Assembly: GCA_963204915.1 (NCBI GenBank)
Contig: CAUJHS010000117.1
Span: 62,001-126,000 of the forward strand
From: Planctomycetota bacterium
GTDB lineage: Bacteria > Planctomycetota > Planctomycetia > Pirellulales > Pirellulaceae
Length of the DNA: 64,000 nt
Direction: 5' to 3'
Below the pieces are notes generated by a model. The model made no database searches, had not been told where the DNA came from, and was given only the letters and a program-made list of their open reading frames with translations. Position 1 is the first letter of the stretch, and each line of letters begins with the position of its first letter. Below, piece by piece: positions 35,069 to 45,237 of the stretch. The translations under genes and the position numbers were made by a program.

Positions 35069-36610
35069 CTATGATGTCGGTTTCAGCCGTAACCCGCGCG
35101 GAACCACCACGCGCTCCGAGAGTTCAAAGGCGGTTTTCACCAACAGCGCCAGCATAGCGGCCGGGATCGCGCCTTCCAGCATGGTGACCATGTCGAGCCG
35201 CGTCAGACCTTGAAGAATCGGGTCGCCATATCCGCCGGCGCCGATCAAGCCGCCCAGCGTTGCATAGCCCACATTGATGACCGCCGTCGTTTTGACGCCT
35301 GCCAAAATCAAGCGGGAGGCCATGGGAAGTTCGATGCGCCAGAGACGCGCCCACGACGTCAATCCCAGTGCTTCGGCCGACTCCCGCAGCGCCGGCGGCA
35401 AATCGTGGAGGCCCGTGTAGGTGTTGCGCAGAATCGGCAGCAGGCTATACAAGAAGAGGGCCGCAATGGTGGGAGTTGCGCCAATGAACGGCAGTCCCAT
35501 CGCCTGTAACGGCGGCATGAGAAGCACCAACAACGCAAGGCCGGGGATCGTTTGAATCACCTCGGCCATCGACAAGATCGGCTGTGCGGTACGCGGCCGC
35601 TTCGCCGCCAGCACGCCCAAAGGAACAGCCACGGCGATGGCCGCCGTGAGCGACGCCGCCACGAGCACCAAGTGTTGCCAGGTGTAACGCCACAACCGCT
35701 GGGCCAAAGCCTGAAGTTTCTCGCGCAAAGTGGGCGGAGGCGCATATTGCCCCACGGCAAAGTTTTCATGCAGGAAATTTTGCGCCACGCGCGGTACGTT
35801 ATCGTGATCCACTTCGACGGCGGCGTTGAGCGATTGCATTTGCTCGGCGGTAATGTTTCCTTCCAGTCGGCGCAATGCTTGTAGAAACTGGGGCGCTTCC
35901 TCGTTTAATTCAAGACGATAGAGAAACACGGCCGCGTACTCAGGAAAGAAGTTCTGATCGTCGTCCAACAGGCGTAAACCGAGCTTTTGAATTTGAGCGT
36001 CGGTGCCGTAGGTATCGATCACTTGCACGGCCCCGTTCCGCAAGGCGTGATACGTGAGCGAGTGCTCCATTGCGGCGATCTGTTCCGACGTTTGTGGCAA
36101 GTCGTAATGCGCTTTGAGACCGGGCCATCCGTCGCGTCGGTTGGTAAACTCATTCCCCAAGCCCAGTTGCAACGTCGGGTGGTTGCGCAAATCGGAAATG
36201 GACTCAAGCCGTAACCGGTGGGCCACTTCCGGTAATGTCGCTAATACGTAGGCGTTCTCAAAACCCAAGGGTTCGGTCATGCCGATGCCGCGCTGCGCCA
36301 ACTCCTGCCGCATGGCTTGGTGATCGAGCAAGCGTTCGTTTTTCAGCAAGTCGCGCGCGATCGTTCCCGTGTATTCCGGATAAACATCGATTTCTCCCGC
36401 CACGAGCGACCGCCAGACAATGCCCGAGTTGCCAAGTTGCTCTCGATGCCGCGCGGGATGTCCCGACTCGCGAGCCAAGAGGGCGGCCATTTCGCCCAAA
36501 ATCGCCGATTCAGTAAACGCCTTGGAGGCGACGACGATCGGGCGCGATTCCTCGCCTGCGGCGAAGGCCGCCACGATGGTGAGCCAAACGAGAGAAAAAG
36601 AAGCATGCAT
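35069..36610 (-). CDS. osmoprotectant ABC transporter: substrate-binding domain fused to permease
   Basis: A 513-residue protein. A signal sequence (1-18) leads to an OpuAC/QAT-type binding domain (about 25-290): VVASKAFTESAILGEM, GNSGIVWRSLVAGEIDVYPEYTGT, YGTDAQI, FFPEYAAV. Residues 315-500 are a permease with about five helices and the EAA-type loop ESAEALGLTSWARLWRIELPMA that contacts the ATPase. It imports glycine betaine, choline or similar quaternary amines. In many fused osmolyte transporters the binding domain follows the permease; here it comes first, so it sits outside before the first membrane helix. The ATPase gene lies 118 bases upstream on the same strand. Confidence 0.9.
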   Translation of the reverse strand: MHASFSLVWLTIVAAFAAGEESRPIVVASKAFTESAILGEMAALLARESGHPARHREQLGNSGIVWRSLVAGEIDVYPEYTGTIARDLLKNERLLDHQAMRQELAQRGIGMTEPLGFENAYVLATLPEVAHRLRLESISDLRNHPTLQLGLGNEFTNRRDGWPGLKAHYDLPQTSEQIAAMEHSLTYHALRNGAVQVIDTYGTDAQIQKLGLRLLDDDQNFFPEYAAVFLYRLELNEEAPQFLQALRRLEGNITAEQMQSLNAAVEVDHDNVPRVAQNFLHENFAVGQYAPPPTLREKLQALAQRLWRYTWQHLVLVAASLTAAIAVAVPLGVLAAKRPRTAQPILSMAEVIQTIPGLALLVLLMPPLQAMGLPFIGATPTIAALFLYSLLPILRNTYTGLHDLPPALRESAEALGLTSWARLWRIELPMASRLILAGVKTTAVINVGYATLGGLIGAGGYGDPILQGLTRLDMVTMLEGAIPAAMLALLVKTAFELSERVVVPRGLRLKPTS

Positions 36611-36728
36611 CGGGCTGGTACGATTGGCAGGGAAAAAGTCGGGCTCGCCTGGCGAACTTGAAACATAAAACGAGCGTTGATTGCGCGGCGCAGGTTCTCG
36701 TTACTGCAACCTGCCCCCGATCAAAATG

Positions 36729-37481
36729 TCAACGTTCCTGCTCCTGAAGCGACTCCAGCGGGCTGCGCTGCGCGTTGATGAACTCTCGAACAAACGAATC
36801 CGCCGGATGTTGGACCAGATCGGCCAGGGAGCCTTGTTGCACGATTCGTCCTTCGCGCAGGAGCACGTGCGCGTCGGCCAGGTAGCCGGCTTCGCTGATG
36901 TCGTGGGTCACAAGAACCACGGTCTTTCGGAGTGTCCGAAAGATGTCGCGCAGTTCACGCTGAAGGTCGAAACGAATGAGCGGATCGAGCGCGCCCATCG
37001 GTTCATCGAGCAGCAGAACTTGCGGGTCGAGAAACAACGCGCGCATCAAACTCGCGCGTTGCCGCTGGCCGCCCGAGATTTGCGCGGGAAATCGCTCCAG
37101 CGACGAGGCAGGCAAGTGCGTTAGCGCCGTCAGTTGCTCCAGTCGGTCATCAATGCGTTGACGCTCCCATCGCACATGCCGCGCCAGCAGGGTCACGTTA
37201 TCGCGAATTGACAAATGCGGAAACAGCCCGCCGTCTTGGATCATGTATCCAATGCGGCGCCGCACCTGACGGAGGTTGTCTCGTGTGATGGGTTCTCCGT
37301 CGAAGTAAACCGAACCGGCCGAGGGAGGGACCAACCCCACGATCATCCGCAGCAACGTCGACTTGCCGCATCCGCTGGGGCCAAGAAGTGCGGTCGTTTT
37401 GCCGGGTTGAAAGCTGAAGTCGGTCGCATGAAGCGCAATCAAATCGCCATAGCGTTTTGTCACGCTGCGTAGCTCAAGCAT
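36729..37481 (-). CDS. osmoprotectant ABC transporter ATP-binding protein (OpuCA/ProV-like)
   Basis: About 250 residues from the ATG at 37481 (MLELRSVTKRYGD), the natural start of an ABC domain; the frame extends 36 bases upstream. Walker A is GPSGCGKST, the Q-loop is in MIQDGG, the signature is ISGGQRQR, Walker B is VLLLDEPMGALD and the switch His is in LVTHD. All catalytic parts are present. The MIQDGGLFPHLSI segment and the partner gene point to a quaternary-amine importer. It lacks the CBS domains that sense ionic strength in some homologues, so osmotic control, if any, lies elsewhere. Confidence 0.92.
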   Translation of the reverse strand: MLELRSVTKRYGDLIALHATDFSFQPGKTTALLGPSGCGKSTLLRMIVGLVPPSAGSVYFDGEPITRDNLRQVRRRIGYMIQDGGLFPHLSIRDNVTLLARHVRWERQRIDDRLEQLTALTHLPASSLERFPAQISGGQRQRASLMRALFLDPQVLLLDEPMGALDPLIRFDLQRELRDIFRTLRKTVVLVTHDISEAGYLADAHVLLREGRIVQQGSLADLVQHPADSFVREFINAQRSPLESLQEQER

Positions 37482-37589
37482 GAGAAGCCAAGGTCGAAGG
37501 ATCGAAGCGTGTAACACCCCGCGACATCCTTCGTGGGGGCCATGAGACCCACTTGGGCCTTCGGCGGGTCAACAAACGGAATCGCTCCC

Positions 37590-38204
37590 TCAAGCACTGG
37601 CGGCCTGAAAGGCGGCAAGCATTTCTTTTACCATTTCCAGCGGAAGGCCGACGACGTTCGACTCGCTGCCTTCCTCGATATGTAACCAACCCAGACGGTC
37701 TTGGTAGCCAAACGCGCCGGCTTTGCCTTCCCAAAGCCCGCTTTGCAGGTAATCGTCCAAGTCGGCGTCGGAGATGGAGTCCATGCGCAGCCGCGTAACC
37801 GCAACCTCGACGAGGGTTTGATTATCGGGCCGTCGCCACAAACAAACGCCGCTGTACACGTGATGCACGCGACCGCGAAGTAAGTTGAGCATTTGCCGCG
37901 CGTGATCCACGTTCGCGGGTTTGCCCAAGATCTGCCCCATGCACTCGGCTACGGTGTCGCAGCCCAAAACCAGGCCCGACTCGACGTTCGCCGCCACATC
38001 GCCTGCTTTCTGATAGGCCAACCGCGCGACCAATTCGGGTGGAGTTTCTCGACTGCAAACTCCGCATTCTGCCGCCTCGGAAGGCGCCACGACATGAAAC
38101 GGAAACCCGGCCTCGGCGAGCAATTCGCGGCGGCGCGGCGAACCGCTGGCCAGAATCAAAGGGAGGGGGAGCGCAAACATCGGCATCATCGCAGTGTTGG
38201 GCAA
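37590..38204 (-). CDS. maf: Maf family nucleotide pyrophosphatase
   Basis: A 204-residue Maf protein. It has the N-terminal LILASGSPRRRELLAEAGF, the catalytic block GCDTVAECMGQILGKPA and the C-terminal GKAGAFGYQDRLGWLHIEEGSESNVVGLPLEM. Maf proteins hydrolyse canonical or modified nucleoside triphosphates to monophosphates in the cytoplasm, acting as house-cleaning enzymes. The TTG at 38204 is preceded by AAAGGA at a good distance, so it may be the real start; ATGs lie five, six and eight codons later. It is downstream of nothing obvious and 109 bases upstream of the ABC ATPase gene. Confidence 0.93.
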   Translation of the reverse strand: MPNTAMMPMFALPLPLILASGSPRRRELLAEAGFPFHVVAPSEAAECGVCSRETPPELVARLAYQKAGDVAANVESGLVLGCDTVAECMGQILGKPANVDHARQMLNLLRGRVHHVYSGVCLWRRPDNQTLVEVAVTRLRMDSISDADLDDYLQSGLWEGKAGAFGYQDRLGWLHIEEGSESNVVGLPLEMVKEMLAAFQAASA

Positions 38205-38361
38205 GAGAAATCCTTTCGGATTCTAAAGCATGCAGGACGCCTCTTCTATGACGGAACAAATTTTGAAAAAAGAAACGGGCCGCCTCAAGATTCTTTCCCG
38301 CAGAACGAATAACACTCTTCGGCCGATCCTGATCTTTCAACCTAGTTCATGGAGCATTCCC

Positions 38362-39072
38362 ATGGGTTATCCGGAGCACCCCCACCAGCGAGCCACGAAT
38401 GCAGGCGGCGTCTTCATCGTGCTCGCCGTTTTAGCCGCGGCGGGTTTAGCCGCTGTCCTTGCTGTGGGACTTTTAGGGATGAGAGCGTATCGAACCCAAT
38501 CGGTCGCCACGCCGGTCATGGTAGCACCGCCCACGCCGCTTGTTCCGCCGCCGCTTATGGGATCGTCTTCGATCGACTTCGCAACTGGCGATCTGACGGT
38601 GGAGGTCGATCCGCAAGGGCAAACCTACGTTGCGGGCGAAGCGCTATCGTTGGAGCAAATTGAAGAAAAGTTCCGCGTGCTATTGCTCAATGTTGCGCCA
38701 AGTCCGCAAGAGATCGTCATTCAAGTCGTGGAAGGGACGCCGTTTGAACATGTCGAGAAAGTCATCGCCATGTACCAACGGCTTGGATTGAACGATCCCC
38801 GTTTGACCACCGTTCCCCCCTATCGCCACGTTCAGATCGTGTTGGACGCCGAGGGGCGCGCCACTGTGGATGGCGAAGAAACGTTGGACCTTCAAGGAAC
38901 GCTTGAAAAGATTGCAAAAGAACACGGTTCGCGGGCGACGCTCGGAGTCCGCGCTCATCCGCAATGTCCGGCCGACGCCGTGGTGAAGCTTACGCAACTT
39001 GGCCGGGATTTGGGTTATGGCAGAGTAAAGCTCGAAAAAACCCAAGAACAGGTCGCCGATAACCCGCGATAG
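38362..39072 (+). CDS. ExbD/TolR-like membrane protein
   Basis: About 236 residues from the ATG at 38362, with GGAG upstream; the frame extends 132 bases further but reads poorly. One membrane helix (about 15-37) follows a short cytoplasmic tail. Residues 70-230 contain two related periplasmic segments of the ExbD type: LTVEVDPQGQTYVAGEALSLEQIEEKF and VQIVLDAEGRATVDGEETLDLQGTLEKI, each followed by a helix-strand unit. ExbD normally couples proton flow through ExbB to outer-membrane energisation. No exbB or tonB gene is adjacent, and the helix lacks an obvious Asp, so proton coupling is doubtful. Confidence 0.65.
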   Translation: MGYPEHPHQRATNAGGVFIVLAVLAAAGLAAVLAVGLLGMRAYRTQSVATPVMVAPPTPLVPPPLMGSSSIDFATGDLTVEVDPQGQTYVAGEALSLEQIEEKFRVLLLNVAPSPQEIVIQVVEGTPFEHVEKVIAMYQRLGLNDPRLTTVPPYRHVQIVLDAEGRATVDGEETLDLQGTLEKIAKEHGSRATLGVRAHPQCPADAVVKLTQLGRDLGYGRVKLEKTQEQVADNPR

Positions 39073-39093
39073 CGGTTAAAATCTAGAAACGAC

Positions 39094-39129
39094 GCGCGCC
39101 TTCCCCGCAAAATATCAACGCAGGCGCGC
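39094..39129. terminator. weak 8-bp hairpin after the ExbD-like gene
   Basis: GCGCGCCT (39094-39101) pairs with AGGCGCGC (39122-39129) across 20 bases, just after the stop at 39072. There is no T-run. Confidence 0.3.
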
Positions 39130-39232
39130 CCGCTGAGCATGTTCCATCACGCTGGCTCACGCCAAAGTCGGCCCGCGCGAGGGAACACCTCCCACCTCAT
39201 CAAGCGTCTCTCCCCTTAGGAGCGATCGACCC

Positions 39233-40255
39233 ATGACGCGGTACCTCGTCGCTTTCTCGGTCGGTTGTCTGGCGTTCGTTGCTTCGGTTGGCGCCGCCGA
39301 GGATGTATGGAAGTCGGGCGAATTTTCGTGGCGGGCCAGTCGGCCACTCGTGGCGCCGGCCGAACGTCCGGAAGATCCCTGCCATGCGATCAAGGATCCC
39401 ACGGTCGTTTTCCATAACGGTCGGTGGCACTTGTTCTGCACGATTCGCAGTCAGAAGCGGACGCATCAAATCGAATACTTATCGTTCGCCAATTGGGACG
39501 ACGCGAACGAGGCTCCGCGGCATGTGTTGCAAGTGACCGACGGTTACTATTGTGCGCCGCAGGTGTTTTACTTTACGCCGCATCGTCGCTGGTACTTGAT
39601 CTATCAGACCGCCGACCCGTCGCGCAAGCCCGCGTTGCAGCCCGCGTTTTCCACCACCGAAGACCTCGCCGATCCCGCATCCTGGTCGAAGCCGAAATTG
39701 TTGTACCAAGAACCGGCGGAAGGCGTGTCGCAATGGATCGACTTTTGGGTGATTTGCGACGCAGCGAAGGCTCACTTGTTTTTCACATCGCTTGATGGCC
39801 GCATGTGGCGAGCTGAGACCGCGCTGGCCGACTTTCCGCATGGCTGGACAACCCCCCAAGTCGTCCTCCAAGCCGACATTTTCGAGGCGAGCCACATCTA
39901 CCGCTTAAAAGGCCGGAACCAATACGTGGCGCTCGTGGAGGCTCAAACCGGAGGCCGCGGATGGCGATACTATAAAGCCTTTCTGGCCGACCGCCTGGAC
40001 GGCGAATGGCGCCCTCTCGCGGCAACGCATGACAATCCGTTCGCCGGACTGGAGAATGTGACGCAAAGCGATCCGCCGTGGACCGACTCCATCAGTCACG
40101 GCGAATTCTTGCGAGCAGGATACGACGAACGGTTGGAAGTCGATCCGGAAAACCTGCGTTTTCTCTTTCAAGGCGTGACGAACGAGGCTCGCGCAGGCAA
40201 GAGTTACGGCGAGATCCCTTGGCGGTTGGGGTTGCTTGAACCAACGCCTCAGTAA
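39233..40255 (+). CDS. secreted GH62-type alpha-L-arabinofuranosidase
   Basis: A 340-residue protein with a signal peptide (about 1-22). The five-bladed propeller motifs of GH62 are visible: HAIKDPTVVFHNGRWHLFCT (catalytic-site Asp), YYCAPQVFYFTPHRRWYLIYQ, WIDFWVICDAAKAHLFFTSLDG, ADIFEASHIYRLKGRNQYV (general-acid Glu region) and QSDPPWTDSISHGEFLRAGYDE. The family removes arabinofuranose side chains from arabinoxylan outside the cell. It is short, with no binding module. It is followed 61 bases on by a DUF1501 gene on the same strand. Activity is likely but untested. Confidence 0.87.
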   Translation: MTRYLVAFSVGCLAFVASVGAAEDVWKSGEFSWRASRPLVAPAERPEDPCHAIKDPTVVFHNGRWHLFCTIRSQKRTHQIEYLSFANWDDANEAPRHVLQVTDGYYCAPQVFYFTPHRRWYLIYQTADPSRKPALQPAFSTTEDLADPASWSKPKLLYQEPAEGVSQWIDFWVICDAAKAHLFFTSLDGRMWRAETALADFPHGWTTPQVVLQADIFEASHIYRLKGRNQYVALVEAQTGGRGWRYYKAFLADRLDGEWRPLAATHDNPFAGLENVTQSDPPWTDSISHGEFLRAGYDERLEVDPENLRFLFQGVTNEARAGKSYGEIPWRLGLLEPTPQ

Positions 40256-40316
40256 ACGGTCCACGCCGCTCGGAATTCAAATTCTCCAAAGTAGGCTTCC
40301 AGGTCGATTGCTTCCC

Positions 40317-41759
40317 ATGGCTCGAAAAAACTCGAATGTTTCGTTGCAACTCACTCGCCGCCATTTCTTTGACTCCTGCGGCGTGGGATTAGGCAAGATT
40401 GCGCTGAGCGGGCTGCTTTCGGGCGCCTTGGCCAATTCGGCGACGGCTACCGCGCGGCAAAACCCGCTCGCGCCGCGTCCGCCGCACTTTGCGCCAAAAG
40501 CCAAACAGGTGATTCACTTGTTCATGGCGGGGGCGCCCAGCCAGTTGGACCTGTTCGATTACAAACGGGAACTCGTCAAACTGGAAGGCAAGCCGCTGCC
40601 TCCTTCCGTCATTGGCGATCAACGTTACGCATTTATACGTCCTGATGCGGGCGTGCTGGGACCGCGATTCAAGTTCTCGCAGCATGGCCAATGCGGCGCC
40701 GAACTGTCCGAAGTGCTGCCGCATTTGGCGCGCGTGGTCGATGATGTTTGCTTCGTGCGATCGCTGCGCACCGATCAATTCAATCACGCCCCCGCTCAGA
40801 TTTTTCTCAACACGGGGTTTGCGCAACCCGGACGGCCGAGCCTTGGCTCCTGGGTGGTGTACGGGCTGGGATGTGAAACGCAAGACTTGCCCGCGTTTGT
40901 CGTCATGTCGACAGGCAGCGGCATCAGCGGAGGCGCAGCCAACTGGTCCAGCGGCTTCCTGCCCACGGTCTATAACGGCGTGCGATTCCGCAACCAAGGC
41001 GATCCGATTTTGAATGTTTCGAGTCCCGTCGGCTTCGATGCCGAACTGCAGCGCGAAACGCTCGGCCTGGTTGAAAAGTTCAACCGTCGGCGAATGGAGG
41101 TTGAGGGGGATCCTGAAATCGCCACGCGCATTGCGGCCTACGAAATGGCGTTCCGCCTGCAAACTTCCGCGCCCGAGTTGACCGACCTGCGCAGCGAAGG
41201 GCAAGCCACGCTCGACCTGTACGGCTGCGACCCAGAAAAGCCGTCATTTGCCCGAGCTTGTTTGCTCGCGCGGCGGATGATCGAGCGCGGGGTTCGGTTT
41301 GTGAACATCTATCACGAAGGCTGGGACGCTCACAGCGATGTGTCCGGCAACTTGAGGAAGAACTGCGGCGCCACCGATCAAGCTTGCGCCGCCTTGGTGC
41401 AAGACCTCAAACAACGTGGCTTGCTTGATGAAACGCTCGTCATCTGGGGCGGCGAATTTGGCCGCACGCCCATGGTGGAATCGAACCCCGCATTGGGCCG
41501 GTCGTTAGGCCGCGACCATCATCCTCAGGCGTTCACCATGTGGCTGGCGGGCGGCGGAGTCCGGCCGGGTTTCACCCTGGGCGCGACCGACGACCTCGGC
41601 TTCCATATCGCCGAGCGGCCCGTGCACGTTTACGATCTGCAAGCCACCATTCTGCACCTTCTTGGCTTCGATCACGAACGCCTCACGTTCCACCACGCCG
41701 GCCGCGACTTCCGCCTGACGGATGTTCACGGCGCCGTTGTTCCGGAAATTCTAGCTTAG
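40317..41759 (+). CDS. DUF1501 family protein
   Basis: About 480 residues from the ATG at 40317; the frame is open 81 bases upstream, back into the GH62 gene. It has a Tat-like LTRRHFFDSCGVGLGKIALSGLLSG, then KQVIHLFMAGAPSQLDLFDYKREL, GVLGPRFKFSQHGQCGAELSEVLPHLA, QIFLNTGFAQPGRPSLGSWV, RRMIERGVRFVNIYHEGWDAHSDV, WGGEFGRTPMVE and GRDHHPQAFTMW. This is the longer DUF1501 type usually paired with a DUF1549/DUF1553 cytochrome protein in planctomycetes, but that partner is missing here. It could be co-transcribed with the GH62 gene. Confidence 0.92.
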   Translation: MARKNSNVSLQLTRRHFFDSCGVGLGKIALSGLLSGALANSATATARQNPLAPRPPHFAPKAKQVIHLFMAGAPSQLDLFDYKRELVKLEGKPLPPSVIGDQRYAFIRPDAGVLGPRFKFSQHGQCGAELSEVLPHLARVVDDVCFVRSLRTDQFNHAPAQIFLNTGFAQPGRPSLGSWVVYGLGCETQDLPAFVVMSTGSGISGGAANWSSGFLPTVYNGVRFRNQGDPILNVSSPVGFDAELQRETLGLVEKFNRRRMEVEGDPEIATRIAAYEMAFRLQTSAPELTDLRSEGQATLDLYGCDPEKPSFARACLLARRMIERGVRFVNIYHEGWDAHSDVSGNLRKNCGATDQACAALVQDLKQRGLLDETLVIWGGEFGRTPMVESNPALGRSLGRDHHPQAFTMWLAGGGVRPGFTLGATDDLGFHIAERPVHVYDLQATILHLLGFDHERLTFHHAGRDFRLTDVHGAVVPEILA

Positions 41760-41885
41760 CCGATTCGCTGTTAAGACGCTTGCATCGCCGCCAGACCTTC
41801 GGGTTACAATAGCGACCACCGCGACGGTGTCCGTGTGTTACGTAAACATCGCGCTCACGCAAGATTTTCCACGACTGAATGACGT

Positions 41886-42422
41886 ATGACGAAGCCGGTC
41901 AAACCGATTCGTAATTATTCGTTGCGTACGCTTCTCCTGATGTTTCTTTTGGCGGGCGCGCCGTTCGCTTTGATTCGGCACCAGTATGAGCGTCGAACCG
42001 CGCAGGCCGCCGCTGCCGCGGATTTGAAACAGCACGGCTTTCTGATTGGCTACGGCGATCCCGGACCAAGCCCGACCACGAACCTCCCTTGGCAAGGAGC
42101 GCCCACGCGGGGACCTGATTGGCTGCATTCGGTTTTGGGCGTCGACATCTTCGCAAGTCCTGCGAGCATGATCATTCAGAACCGCGAGCGCTACTCCGCA
42201 ACGCATTACCGACAATTTTCGGACGCGGATCTCGCGTTGTTAAAATACTTCCCCCACCTGCGCATTCTCAGTCTTGAACATTGCTCAGTAGGGGACGACA
42301 GCATTCGCGCCATCGCCCGCTTAAAGAGCTTAGAAGTGCTGCGAATTCGATATACGCGGTTCACCGCCGAAGGTGTGGAGCATCTGCAGCGAAGCTTGCC
42401 GGATTGCGACATTCGATGGTAA
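41886..42422 (+). CDS. small membrane-anchored leucine-rich-repeat protein
   Basis: A 178-residue protein. After a basic start comes one membrane helix (about 15-30, LRTLLLMFLLAGAPFALI), then an RxxxERR stretch and a soluble domain. The last 60 residues form two to three leucine-rich repeats (FPHLRILSLEHCSVGDDSI, LKSLEVLRIRYTRFTAEGV, LQRSLPDCDIRW). This plan, a single anchor followed by a few LRRs, recurs in planctomycetes, often as many paralogues, with unknown role. The ATG is the first in frame. The end is followed by a hairpin facing a convergent gene. Confidence 0.75.
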   Translation: MTKPVKPIRNYSLRTLLLMFLLAGAPFALIRHQYERRTAQAAAAADLKQHGFLIGYGDPGPSPTTNLPWQGAPTRGPDWLHSVLGVDIFASPASMIIQNRERYSATHYRQFSDADLALLKYFPHLRILSLEHCSVGDDSIRAIARLKSLEVLRIRYTRFTAEGVEHLQRSLPDCDIRW

Positions 42423-42465
42423 TCGGCGCCGTCGGCGCCAAATTCGCACATCACGCGTTGACGCC

Positions 42466-42487
42466 ATCGAAGCGCCAACGCTTCGAT
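42466..42487. terminator. 9-bp hairpin between convergent genes
   Basis: ATCGAAGCG (42466-42474) pairs perfectly with CGCTTCGAT (42479-42487) with loop CCAA. It lies between the stops at 42422 and 42540. The flanks also allow an alternative ACGCCATCG/CGATGGCGT pairing. No T-run is seen; a bidirectional terminator is plausible. Confidence 0.55.
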
Positions 42488-42539
42488 TCACACGAACTGT
42501 GCGATGGCGTGAAGTTTTCACTCACACTTACTGTGGCGC

Positions 42540-44993
<2,454 letters not shown>

Positions 44994-45237
44994 GTTCGCT
45001 CCTCTCCAGCAAAATTACAGACCCTCAAGGTTAGTGAGCGAAATTCATCGACGTTTGTTACCAACCACTTGATCACGCGGGGGAAGGTGCGAATCTCCAG
45101 GGGTGGGTCAAATCTCGGGGGTTCGCCCCTCATTGTGAGCGGGTTGACGGCGAAGAGACGTAAGGCTACAACCATTTTCCTGCGCACGCAATTTCAAGGA
45201 CGCGTGCAATCCTTCTCTTCTCGGGAGCTAAATCCAC
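44994..45237. other. divergent intergenic region
   Basis: A 244-base gap between divergent genes, which should hold promoters for both. I see no ORF, repeat or hairpin that I can support. Confidence 0.4.

Noticed and set aside
40389..41204. A 271-codon minus-strand open frame
   Set aside because: Antisense to a DUF1501 gene; no recognisable motif.
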